From contig NZ_CP046202.1 of the NCBI RefSeq assembly GCF_012569785.1, forward strand, positions 256,599 through 320,598: a stretch of DNA of 64,000 nucleotides, read 5' to 3'. A model generated the notes under the pieces. That model was not told the DNA's origin. It did not search any database and worked only from the letters and a program-made list of their open reading frames with translations. This document shows, in pieces, positions 29,167 through 38,294 of this stretch (positions are counted from its first letter, which is position 1; every line of letters begins with the position of its first letter). The position numbers were made by a program, and so were the translations under genes. This stretch comes from Enterobacteriaceae endosymbiont of Donacia crassipes (GTDB taxonomy: Bacteria; Pseudomonadota; Gammaproteobacteria; Enterobacterales; Enterobacteriaceae).

Positions 29167-29230
29167 ACTAGCTATTTCTTAAATTTAATAATTTAATTTT
29201 ATAAAAAATAAATTCATAGAGATAGTTAGT
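29167..29230. terminator. Hairpin between convergent ompF and gloC
   Basis: Arms actagctatttct (29167-29179) and agagatagttagt (29218-29230) pair over 13 bp with two G-U wobbles around a 38-nt A/T loop. It occupies the gap between two convergent stop codons, so it may terminate both transcripts. Confidence 0.45.
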
Positions 29231-29238
29231 TAATTAGT

Positions 29239-29871
29239 TTATTTTAAATACATATTATTTTTTATTTCTCTATAAAAAGAAGTTTTTTCTCCATGACCTG
29301 GTAATATAATAATATCTTTTTTATTTTTTAATAAAAACGTCATCTTTTTTATAGAATTTTTTAAAACATAAAAATTACTTTTTGGTAAATCTGTTCTACC
29401 CACGCTATTTTTAAAAATAATATCACCTGAAATCATAATTTTATTAGATTTATTAAAAAAAATTATATGACCTGGAGTATGACCAGGACAATGATATACT
29501 TGAAAATTAATTTTACCTATAAAAATATTTTGTTTATTTTTTAACCATATATTATTTATAAATATACAATGTGGAAGATTAAAAAGTTTATTTTGTAATT
29601 TTATATTTTTTAACCAAAAAATATCATTTTTATGAGGACCTAAAATAGGTATATTTAATATTTTAGATAAAATATAAGCTGCACCAATATGATCTAAATG
29701 GCAATGAGTAATCAAAATTTTTTTTATTTTTAATTTATATTTTTTTAATACATTTAAAATTTTTTTATATTCTCCTCCAGGATCAATAAGTGCTGCATTA
29801 AATGTTTTTTTACACCATATTAAATAACAATTTTGATAAAAATTTGTAACAGGAATAATTTTATATTTCAT
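29239..29871 (-). CDS. gloC: Type II hydroxyacylglutathione hydrolase-like metallohydrolase
   Basis: 210-residue metallo-beta-lactamase fold protein matching E. coli YcbL/GloC. Metal-binding THCHLDHIG (residues about 55-63), HCPGHTPGHIIFF, SGDIIFKNSVGR and ILPGHG are complete. GloC hydrolyses S-lactoylglutathione to lactate and glutathione. Five bp downstream of rpsA; in E. coli ycbL lies close to aspC-ompF-asnS, so the neighbourhood is conserved although aspC is missing. Confidence 0.92.
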   Translation of the reverse strand: MKYKIIPVTNFYQNCYLIWCKKTFNAALIDPGGEYKKILNVLKKYKLKIKKILITHCHLDHIGAAYILSKILNIPILGPHKNDIFWLKNIKLQNKLFNLPHCIFINNIWLKNKQNIFIGKINFQVYHCPGHTPGHIIFFNKSNKIMISGDIIFKNSVGRTDLPKSNFYVLKNSIKKMTFLLKNKKDIIILPGHGEKTSFYREIKNNMYLK

Positions 29872-29876
29872 ATTAG

Positions 29877-31532
29877 TTATTCACATTTTTTTGCTGCTTT
29901 AAAAGCTTCTGTCATAATATTAGAAAAATTATTATTATTTTTTTTTATGATTTTATTTTCTATTAATTTAATATTAATAATTACATTAACTATTCTAGTT
30001 TTACGATCAATATTATTGATTTTACCTTCTAATTTTTGCCCTATTTTAAAATATTTTATAATGTTTTCAATTTTATAATTTTTATATTCATTTAATTTAA
30101 CATTACCGAATATACCATTATTAAATTTTAATTTAATATTTTTATTATCTATATTTATAATAGTACCTGTAACTAAATTATTTTTCTTATACTCTATAAA
30201 ATAATAATTTAAAGGATCTTCTATTAATTGTTTAATTCCTAAAGAAATTCTTTCTCTTTCTGGATCTACTTGTAAAAGTATAGCAGTAATATTTTCATTT
30301 TTTTTATATTTATGTATTTCATTTTCTCCATTATTTATCCATGATAAATCAGACAAATGTACTAAACCATCTATACCTCCATTTAAACCAATAAAAATTC
30401 CAAAATCTGTAATTGATTTAATTTTACCATTAACATGGTCACCTTTTTTATAATTTTTAGCAAATTCTAACCAAGGATTAATAGTACATTGTTTAATTCC
30501 TAAAGAAATTCTTCTTCTTTCTTCATCAATATCTAACACCATAACTTCAACTTTATTATTAATAGATACTATTTTTGTAGGATGTACATTTTTATTTGTC
30601 CAGTCCATTTCAGATACATGTACTAATCCTTCAATACCTTCTTCAATTTCTACAAAACATCCATAATCTGTTAAATTAGTTACACGACCTATTAATTTGC
30701 TATTTTCTGGATAACGTTTAGATATAGATTTCCATGGATCTTCTCCTAATTGTTTTAACCCTAATGATACTCGTACTTTTTCTTTATCAAATTTTAATAT
30801 TTTAACTTTAATATTATCTCCAATATTTACAATTTCACTAGGATGTTTTACTCTTTTCCATGCCATATCTGTAATATGTAAAAGTCCATCAACACCACCT
30901 AAATCAACAAATGCTCCATAATCAGTAAGATTTTTTACTAATCCATTTATTTTCATTCCTTCATATATAGTATTAAGCAATAAATTTCTTTCAACACTAT
31001 TTTCTGATTCTATTACTGCTTTTCTAGATATAACTACATTATTTCTTTTTTTATCTAATTTTATAACTTTAAAATCTAATTCTTTACCTTCTAGATGAGA
31101 AGTATCTCTAATTGGTCTAATATCAATTAAAGAACCTGGTAAAAAAGCTCTAATACTATTAAGATCTACTGTAAATCCTCCCTTAACTTTGCCATTAATA
31201 ATACCTTTAATATTATTTTTATTTATATTAGCTTGTTCTAAAAATAACCATGCTTCATGTCTTTTTGCTTTTTCTCTAGATAAAATGGTTTCACCAAACC
31301 CATCTTCTATTGAATCTAATGATACATCTACAATATCTCCTATTTTTATTTCAAGTTCACCTTTTATATTTTTAAATTGTGTAATTGGAATATAAGATTC
31401 TGATTTTAATCCTGCATCTACTAAAACAATATCTTTTTCAATAGCAATAACGATTCCGGGAATAATTGATCCTAAATTAATAATTTTATTTTTTAGTGAT
31501 TTTTCAAATAATTTAGCAAAACATTCATTCAT
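29877..31532 (-). CDS. rpsA: 30S ribosomal protein S1
   Basis: 551 residues (E. coli 557) with six S1 repeats; repeats 3-5 are nearest to E. coli, for example [40 protein letters not shown] and [20 protein letters not shown]. It brings structured mRNAs to the ribosome and is also a component of RNA decay complexes. The start context has no Shine-Dalgarno, as in E. coli rpsA. The sixth repeat (after residue 440) is drifted. Follows aroA with a 208-bp gap where cmk has been lost. Confidence 0.97.
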   Translation of the reverse strand: MNECFAKLFEKSLKNKIINLGSIIPGIVIAIEKDIVLVDAGLKSESYIPITQFKNIKGELEIKIGDIVDVSLDSIEDGFGETILSREKAKRHEAWLFLEQANINKNNIKGIINGKVKGGFTVDLNSIRAFLPGSLIDIRPIRDTSHLEGKELDFKVIKLDKKRNNVVISRKAVIESENSVERNLLLNTIYEGMKINGLVKNLTDYGAFVDLGGVDGLLHITDMAWKRVKHPSEIVNIGDNIKVKILKFDKEKVRVSLGLKQLGEDPWKSISKRYPENSKLIGRVTNLTDYGCFVEIEEGIEGLVHVSEMDWTNKNVHPTKIVSINNKVEVMVLDIDEERRRISLGIKQCTINPWLEFAKNYKKGDHVNGKIKSITDFGIFIGLNGGIDGLVHLSDLSWINNGENEIHKYKKNENITAILLQVDPERERISLGIKQLIEDPLNYYFIEYKKNNLVTGTIINIDNKNIKLKFNNGIFGNVKLNEYKNYKIENIIKYFKIGQKLEGKINNIDRKTRIVNVIINIKLIENKIIKKNNNNFSNIMTEAFKAAKKCE

Positions 31533-31567
31533 ATTAGTAACTTTTAAATATATAAAAATAAATATAA

Positions 31568-31659
31568 ACTTAAATCATTTAAGTATTATTTATTAGAAAA
31601 CTCATATATTCCTTTTATGAGAAAATTAAATATTATATACATAATATATATGTATATAA
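31568..31659 (-). promoter_or_regulatory. Three-hairpin leader of rpsA
   Basis: Three successive inverted repeats precede the ATG: a 17-nt odd palindrome acttaaatcatttaagt (31568-31584); a 6-bp stem ctcata/tatgag (31601-31621); an 11-bp perfect stem ttatatacata/tatgtatataa with 5-nt loop (31633-31659). The ATG at 31530-31532 lacks an SD. E. coli rpsA is known for an SD-less start preceded by three hairpins that mediate S1 autoregulation; the resemblance in layout is seen, the function is inferred. Confidence 0.5.
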
Positions 31660-31740
31660 CATTAATAATTTTTTTCTGCAACTATATATAATATATTATT
31701 ATTTTTAATGTTTTAAATTGTTTAATTATTAAATTAATAT

Positions 31741-33039
31741 TTAATGATAAATACTAATTTTTTTAAATTCTGTAAAAAATTTTGGATATGTCTTAGAAGT
31801 ACAATTAGGATTAATAATACTTACAGAATTATTTGATAATGATAATAATGAAAAACACATAGCTATACGATGATCATTATAAGTTTCAATAACAGTTTTT
31901 TTTATATATTTAGGAGGTTTTATTATAATAAAATCTTTACCTGTAATAATATTAGCTCCAGTTTTTTTTAATTCATTAGACATTGCTATAAGACGATCAG
32001 TTTCTTTTACTCGCCAATTATATATATTTTTAATAATTGTAGTTCCTTTAGCAAATAAACCAACTATAGCTAATGTCATAGCTACATCTGGAATATCATT
32101 TAAATCCATATTAATAGATTTTAAAGTATTTTTTGTACAACTAATATAATTAGGGCCATAAGATATTATGGCTCCCATTTTTTTTAAAATATTAACATAT
32201 TTTATATCTCCTTGAATACTTTTTTTATTTAAATTTTTTAATAATACAGTACCTCCTTTAATTGCAGCTGCTGCTAAAAAATATGATGCAGAAGATGCAT
32301 CCCCTTCTATAATATATTTTTTTGGAGAAATATATGTTTGTTTGCCAATAATTTTAAATTGTTTATAATTATTATTTTGTACATTAATACCAAAAATTTT
32401 CATTAATTTAATAGTTATATCTATATATGGTTTTGATACTAAATTACCTTTTACATTAATTAATGTATTATTATTTAATAATGGGCTTATAATTAATAAA
32501 GAAGTTAAAAATTGACTAGAAATAGAACCATCTATTATAAGATTATTATTATAATAATTTTGGAAACCTCCTTTTAAATGTATAGGTGGAAAATATTTTT
32601 TTTCTATATATTTAATTTTAGCACCACCACTTTTTAATGTATCTACAAGATGTTTAATAGGTCGTTCTTTCATCCGAGGTTCCCCTGTTAAAATAACATC
32701 ACATTGATTATTTAATGATAATAATGCTGTTAATGGTCTTATTACAGTTCCTGCATTTCCTAAAAATAATTTTATTTTTTTTTTAGGTTTAAAATATCCA
32801 TTATTACCTATAATAAAACAATTTGTTTTATTATTTGATAAATTATAACTAATTCCTAATCGTTGTAATGTTTTTAACATGTATTTTACATCATCACTAT
32901 TTAATAAATTTACTAATTTAGTATTTCCTTTTGCTATAGCAGATAATAATAAAACTCTATTTGAAATGCTTTTTGATCCAGGTAAAGTTATAGAACCTTG
33001 AATTTTATGTACTGGTTTTAAAATTAAAATATTTTTCAT
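31741..33039 (-). CDS. aroA: 3-phosphoshikimate 1-carboxyvinyltransferase (EPSP synthase)
   Basis: Adds enolpyruvyl from PEP to shikimate-3-phosphate. 432 residues (E. coli 427), two-domain fold. Motifs: LPGSKSISNRVLLLSA (Lys/Ser substrate site, about residues 19-34), LFLGNAGTVIRPLTA, GEPRMKERPIKHLVDTL and C-terminal YNDHRIAMCFSLLSL. Preceded by serC with a 39-bp gap, reproducing the serC-aroA operon. Confidence 0.97.
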   Translation of the reverse strand: MKNILILKPVHKIQGSITLPGSKSISNRVLLLSAIAKGNTKLVNLLNSDDVKYMLKTLQRLGISYNLSNNKTNCFIIGNNGYFKPKKKIKLFLGNAGTVIRPLTALLSLNNQCDVILTGEPRMKERPIKHLVDTLKSGGAKIKYIEKKYFPPIHLKGGFQNYYNNNLIIDGSISSQFLTSLLIISPLLNNNTLINVKGNLVSKPYIDITIKLMKIFGINVQNNNYKQFKIIGKQTYISPKKYIIEGDASSASYFLAAAAIKGGTVLLKNLNKKSIQGDIKYVNILKKMGAIISYGPNYISCTKNTLKSINMDLNDIPDVAMTLAIVGLFAKGTTIIKNIYNWRVKETDRLIAMSNELKKTGANIITGKDFIIIKPPKYIKKTVIETYNDHRIAMCFSLLSLSNNSVSIINPNCTSKTYPKFFTEFKKISIYH

Positions 33040-33078
33040 AATATATTAACTAATTAAATTTTAAAACAATAATAACAT

Positions 33079-34173
33079 TTATACATAATTTTTTTCAAAA
33101 TCATTCATAAAATCTATTAATATTTTTACGCCTTCTATAGGCATAGCATTATATATAGATGCTCTTATACCTCCTACAACTTTATGTCCTTTTAAATAAA
33201 ATAATCCATTTTCTTGAGCTTTTTGTAAAAAAATTTTTTCTTTTTTTTTATCTTTTAAGTAAAAAGTAATATTTGTTATAGATCTGTTACAAGGTTCTAT
33301 TTTATTTATATAAAAATTACTATTATCTATAGCAGAATAAAGTAATGTTGATTTTTGTTTATTTATTTGACTAATATATTTTATTCCACCTATTTTTTTT
33401 AACCATTTTAAAATTAATCCAGATAAGTATAACGAAAATGTAGGAGGTGTATTAAACATTGAATTGTATTTAGAAATTATTTGGTAATCTAATACCGAAG
33501 GTATTTCTTGGCGTTTTTTACGATTATTAAATATTAGATCTTTTCTTATAATTATCAAAGTTAATCCAGATGTACCAAGATTTTTTTGTGTACTAGCATA
33601 TATTAATCCATAATTCTTTATATCTATTTCTTTTGCAAGAATTGAAGATGATAAATCTGCTATAATAATTTTATTTTCTAATGTAGGTTCTTGATTAATT
33701 GCAATACCTTCTATAGTTTCGTTAGGACAATAATGTATATATTTTGAATTTTTATTTAGAATCCAATCTTCCATTTTTTTTATATAAAATATACCATTTT
33801 TTTTTTTTACTGGATTAATAATATTAGGTACACAATACTTTTTTGCTTCTTTTATTGCTTGCAAAGACCAATGACCAATATTTGCATAATCAGCTGTTTC
33901 ATTATAAAATAATAAATTCATAGGTATTGCTGCAAATTGTGTTCTAGCTCCTCCTTGACAAAATAATATATCATATTGTGATGGAATATTAATTAACTCA
34001 CGTAAATCTTGTTTAATATTTTGTAGTAAATTGATAAAATCATTACTACGATGACTAATTTCCATAACTGAAAAATTTAGATTATTCCAATTTATTAATT
34101 CATCTTGTGCTTGTTTTAAAACTTCATAAGGTAAAGTAGCAGGTCCAGGACTAAAATTAAATATTTTTTTCAT
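33079..34173 (-). CDS. serC: Phosphoserine aminotransferase
   Basis: PLP enzyme of serine and pyridoxal phosphate synthesis. 364 residues from the ATG at 34171-34173 (MKKIFNFSPGPATLP), which has AAGGAT upstream and aligns with E. coli; the frame is open 15 codons further to a TTG, which I reject. The PLP lysine lies in ASTQKNLGTSG, and HYCPNETIEGIA and GGIRASIYNAMPIEG are typical. First gene of serC-aroA. Confidence 0.96.
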   Translation of the reverse strand: MKKIFNFSPGPATLPYEVLKQAQDELINWNNLNFSVMEISHRSNDFINLLQNIKQDLRELINIPSQYDILFCQGGARTQFAAIPMNLLFYNETADYANIGHWSLQAIKEAKKYCVPNIINPVKKKNGIFYIKKMEDWILNKNSKYIHYCPNETIEGIAINQEPTLENKIIIADLSSSILAKEIDIKNYGLIYASTQKNLGTSGLTLIIIRKDLIFNNRKKRQEIPSVLDYQIISKYNSMFNTPPTFSLYLSGLILKWLKKIGGIKYISQINKQKSTLLYSAIDNSNFYINKIEPCNRSITNITFYLKDKKKEKIFLQKAQENGLFYLKGHKVVGGIRASIYNAMPIEGVKILIDFMNDFEKNYV

Positions 34174-34214
34174 ATTTATAATCCTTATTTTTAATTTATT
34201 AAAAAAATTTTTAT

Positions 34215-35318
34215 TCAAATTTTACTACTATAAGTATACATAGACATAATAATTCCAAAATTAGCCATAATAACTACTAGAGATGTCCCTCCATAACTAA
34301 GTAATGGCAAAGGAATACCTACTATCGGTAATAATCCACTTACCATACTAATATTAATAAATACAGATAAAAATAACATACATGTTATTCCACTAATTAT
34401 TAATTTATTAAAAAAATGATAACATTGAAAAGATAAATATAAACTTCTTCCTATTAACAATAAATATAAAGAAATAATTAATAATGCGCCTACAAAACCA
34501 AATTCTTCTGCTAATACAGAAAATACAAAATCAGTATGTTTTTCTGGTAAAAAATTTAATTGTGTTTGTGTTCCTTGTAACCATCCTTTACCAAATATAC
34601 CTCCAGAACTAATTGCAGTTTTTGATTGAAAAATATGATATCCTATTCCTAATACATCATAATGTGATTTTAATAACATTAACATTCTTTCTCTTTGATA
34701 ATCATGTAATAAAAATATCCATGCAAAAGGAAGAAAAATAATGAATATAATAGTACTGTTTATAATTATTTTCCAAGATAATCCAGATAAAAACAAAATA
34801 ATAATACCAGATAAACTAATTAATATTGCAGTACCTAAATCTGGTTGTTTTGCTACTAATATTGTAGGTATTAATATAAGAATTATAATTTTTAAAAATG
34901 TTTTTATATGAATAGGATATTTATTTTTATTAATTATATGAGCAATTACTAAAGGAACAGCTATTTTTGCTATTTCAGAAGGTTGAAATTTAATAAAATA
35001 TATATTTAACCATCTTTGTGCACCTTTTGTAATATGTCCACCAAATTCTACAGCAATTAATAAAATAATACAAAACCAATAAAATAAAAAAGAATATTTT
35101 TCGTAAATATCTGGAGGAATTTGTGCTGCTATAAACATAGTTATAAAACCTATAAAAATTTGTATTAATTTATGTTTTATAAAAATGTGACGATATATAC
35201 CAGTTGAACTCCATGTTATAAATAAACTAATTATTAAAATAAATGTTATTAATATTAATAAGATTAAATCTATATGTAATATAGAAGGAAGAAAAGAATT
35301 ATTATTTTTTTTTTTCAT
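34215..35318 (-). CDS. mrdB: Peptidoglycan glycosyltransferase RodA
   Basis: SEDS-family membrane glycosyltransferase of 367 residues (E. coli 370) with about ten transmembrane helices. Signature segments: GHITKGAQRWLNI, FQPSEIAKIAVPL, AKQPDLGTAILI (with the catalytic Asp), FLPEKHTDFVFSVLAEEFGF, and PIVGIPLPLLSYGGTS. Works with PBP2 in lateral wall growth. Follows mrdA by 24 bp as in E. coli. Confidence 0.96.
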   Translation of the reverse strand: MKKKNNNSFLPSILHIDLILLILITFILIISLFITWSSTGIYRHIFIKHKLIQIFIGFITMFIAAQIPPDIYEKYSFLFYWFCIILLIAVEFGGHITKGAQRWLNIYFIKFQPSEIAKIAVPLVIAHIINKNKYPIHIKTFLKIIILILIPTILVAKQPDLGTAILISLSGIIILFLSGLSWKIIINSTIIFIIFLPFAWIFLLHDYQRERMLMLLKSHYDVLGIGYHIFQSKTAISSGGIFGKGWLQGTQTQLNFLPEKHTDFVFSVLAEEFGFVGALLIISLYLLLIGRSLYLSFQCYHFFNKLIISGITCMLFLSVFINISMVSGLLPIVGIPLPLLSYGGTSLVVIMANFGIIMSMYTYSSKI

Positions 35319-35342
35319 AATTAAAATGTATAATTTTATGTT

Positions 35343-37217
35343 TTAATTTAAAAATTTTTCTTTATGTATAAAAATATAATCCCAAATTTTTCTTGAAATA
35401 TCTCCAACTGAGATGCTATTATCACTATTTTCTATAATTATAGTCATAGCAATTTTAGGATTATTAAATGGAGCAAAAGATATTAGAAGTTTATGATCTC
35501 TTAATTTTTTTTCTATTGTATTAATATTATAATTTTTTTTCTTTTTAAGATTAAAAACTTGTGCAGTTCCTGTTTTAGCTGCTACTTGATAATTTTTTAC
35601 TGTAGAAAAATAATTATAAATAGTACCATTTTTTTTATTGACTACATTATACATTCCTTTTTTTATTATATTCCAATATTTTATTGGTAAATTAATTACT
35701 CTTTTATATTTTGGTGGTAAATAATAAGAAAAAATCTTATTTAATTTTTTCTTTTTTAAAAGATGTAAGGGTATACTGACACCATTATTAACTAATATAG
35801 TTAGTGAATTATGTATTTGTATAGGAGTAGAATTCCAGTAACTTTGTCCAATACCTACGGAAATAGTATCTCCTATATACCAAGGTATTTGTATATTTTT
35901 AAGTTTCCATTCTTTAGTAGGCATATTACCTATTTTTTCATTAAAAAGATCAATGTTTGTTAATTTACCATAACCGAATTTTATCATCCATTTATGAATT
36001 TTATTAATTCCTATGTTATAAGCTAATTTATAAAAAAAAGAATCAGATGATTCTTGTAATGCTTTAGTAACATTTAAATATCCATGACCAAATTTTTTCC
36101 AATCTTTATATATTGTATTTAATTTAGGAATTTTCCACCATCCAGGATCAAATAAAATTGTATGTTCATCTATTAAATTTAATTTTAATGCTATTAAAGC
36201 AATATATGGTTTTACAGTAGAAGCAGGAGGATAAATTCCTTGAATAGTTCTATTAATTAAAATATCATCATTACTTTTTAATAAAAAAGTTATATTATTT
36301 TTTTTAAAATTATTTATAAAAATATTAGGATCAAAACTAGGAGTTGATACCATAGCTAAAATTTCTCCATTTCTTGTATCACTAATAATAACAGCACCTT
36401 TTTTATCACTCATTAATGAGTGAATATAGTTTTGTAAATAATAATCAATAGTTAAATAAATATCACTACCTGTATATGCTTTTTTTTTACATATATCATA
36501 TGAATATATACCTTTATTATTTACTGCAATTTTTTGATAACCAGGGATGCCATATAATGTATTTTCATAATATTTTTCAATACCATTAATACCTTTATCA
36601 GAAATATCATTATAATTTTTTACAGAATTTTTATTTTTAAAAATATTTTTTTTTTTATGGTCTATTAAATTGATATAACCTACTACGTGAGCAAAAATAT
36701 CACTTTGAGGATAAAAACGTTTTTGATAAATTTTTAATGATATATTAGAAAATCTAAATTTATTTACTAAAAATTTTGATATTTGTATATTATCTAAATC
36801 AATTTTTAATTTAATTAATTTAAAAGGATTATTTTTTTTTTGTTTTTTTATAAAATTTAGAACATCACATTGATTAACATCTAATTTTAGTATTTTTTGA
36901 AAAATAATAAAATTTTTACAAAAATCTTTTAGATTATTATATTTAATTGTAATTTGATAAAAATTTTTATTTTTAGCTAAAATAATACCATTTCTATCAT
37001 AAATTAATCCCCTATTAGGTTTTAAAAAAAAAAATCCGATATAGTTTTGTTCTGCTTGTAATTTATATTTTTTATAAGATTTTATTTGTAAATAATATAA
37101 ATTATATATTATAACAACTATAAATATTGAAAATATTTTAATTAATATTTTAATTCTTTTTGTGAGAATTTTTAATTTTATTGTATTATTGTGTAAAAAA
37201 TTATAATTTACATTCAT
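35343..37217 (-). CDS. mrdA: Penicillin-binding protein 2 (transpeptidase)
   Basis: 624 residues (E. coli 633). One N-terminal transmembrane helix (about residues 23-44), dimerisation domain containing KPNRGLIYDRNG, and transpeptidase domain with catalytic Ser333 in PPASTVKPYIA, the SSD second motif (QESSDSFFYKLAY) and the KTGTA box near residue 550. All active-site motifs are intact. Operon holA-mrdA-mrdB matches E. coli after loss of nadD, rsfS and rlmH. Confidence 0.96.
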   Translation of the reverse strand: MNVNYNFLHNNTIKLKILTKRIKILIKIFSIFIVVIIYNLYYLQIKSYKKYKLQAEQNYIGFFFLKPNRGLIYDRNGIILAKNKNFYQITIKYNNLKDFCKNFIIFQKILKLDVNQCDVLNFIKKQKKNNPFKLIKLKIDLDNIQISKFLVNKFRFSNISLKIYQKRFYPQSDIFAHVVGYINLIDHKKKNIFKNKNSVKNYNDISDKGINGIEKYYENTLYGIPGYQKIAVNNKGIYSYDICKKKAYTGSDIYLTIDYYLQNYIHSLMSDKKGAVIISDTRNGEILAMVSTPSFDPNIFINNFKKNNITFLLKSNDDILINRTIQGIYPPASTVKPYIALIALKLNLIDEHTILFDPGWWKIPKLNTIYKDWKKFGHGYLNVTKALQESSDSFFYKLAYNIGINKIHKWMIKFGYGKLTNIDLFNEKIGNMPTKEWKLKNIQIPWYIGDTISVGIGQSYWNSTPIQIHNSLTILVNNGVSIPLHLLKKKKLNKIFSYYLPPKYKRVINLPIKYWNIIKKGMYNVVNKKNGTIYNYFSTVKNYQVAAKTGTAQVFNLKKKKNYNINTIEKKLRDHKLLISFAPFNNPKIAMTIIIENSDNSISVGDISRKIWDYIFIHKEKFLN

Positions 37218-37248
37218 AATTACTTATACCTATATAATTAAAAATATT

Positions 37249-38268
37249 TTATGACATTAATAAAATTAATTTTTCTAAATCTATCCAAAAATGTTTTTCT
37301 GTATAATCTTGTATTATAAAACTTTTAAGATTTATTTCAATTTCTAGCAATAATTTAATTATTAAATATAATTTTTGAGAATTTATTCTATTTAATATTT
37401 TTATAAAAATTTTTTGTTTTGATATAGGTATTAAAAATTTTTTAAAAATTAAATTGGTAGAATTTTTTTGATAATTTCTATATAATTCTAGAATTAGAAA
37501 AATATTTTTTTGTAATTTATTTAAAATTAGAAAAATATTTTGTTTATTATTTTTCATTTGTATTATTAGTTGAAAACTATTTTTTAAATCACCTAATAAA
37601 ATAAAATCAATAAATTTTTCTTCTTTTAATAAAATTAGATTATTAAAATAATATTTATAAATAAAATTATTTATATAATTATGATTTTTTTTTTTTTGTA
37701 TAGAAATATTATTAATTAATTGATTTAATAAAGTTAAATTTTTTGAATAAGAATTTTTTAACATAAAAATTATATTTTTATCTATAGATAAATTTAATTT
37801 TTTAAAACGAAAATTAATCCAATTTAATAATTGATTATTACTTAATCTATTATTTTTTAAAAAAAAACCATTATTGTTAATAATATTTTTTATTACTTTT
37901 TCTATATTAGAATTAATATAATCATGAATTTCTAAAATAAGAATATTATTAATGTCTATATATTTTAATAAATGTAAAACATAATTTTTAAAATTTAAAA
38001 AAATATCTTTATTTAAAAAAAGTAAATGTATTATTTTTTTTTTACAAAAAAAATCATTTATAGTAAATTTAAAAAAAATATTACTCCAAATTGTATTATT
38101 ATCTATAATAATAACATTATTTTTAATATAATTTAAATCTAGTAATTTATTAAATAATAAATTTAAATTTTTTTTTAAAAAAAAAAATTCATTACCTGCC
38201 ATAATATAGCAAAAATACTTTTTATTATAAATATTTTTGTAAAAATTATTAAATAATTTCTGATTCAT
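37249..38268 (-). CDS. holA: DNA polymerase III delta subunit
   Basis: Clamp-loader subunit that opens the beta clamp. 339 residues (E. coli 343). Sequence is heavily drifted (long runs of Asn, Ile, Lys) and the identification rests on length, the N-terminal pattern including YCYIMAGNEFFFLKKNL, the central region with LLNWINFRFKKLNL, and position directly after leuS, where E. coli has lptE-holA. lptE is absent. I see no better alternative. Confidence 0.82.
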   Translation of the reverse strand: MNQKLFNNFYKNIYNKKYFCYIMAGNEFFFLKKNLNLLFNKLLDLNYIKNNVIIIDNNTIWSNIFFKFTINDFFCKKKIIHLLFLNKDIFLNFKNYVLHLLKYIDINNILILEIHDYINSNIEKVIKNIINNNGFFLKNNRLSNNQLLNWINFRFKKLNLSIDKNIIFMLKNSYSKNLTLLNQLINNISIQKKKNHNYINNFIYKYYFNNLILLKEEKFIDFILLGDLKNSFQLIIQMKNNKQNIFLILNKLQKNIFLILELYRNYQKNSTNLIFKKFLIPISKQKIFIKILNRINSQKLYLIIKLLLEIEINLKSFIIQDYTEKHFWIDLEKLILLMS

Positions 38269-38294
38269 TTTTTATTTTTCGTAAATAAATTTTG

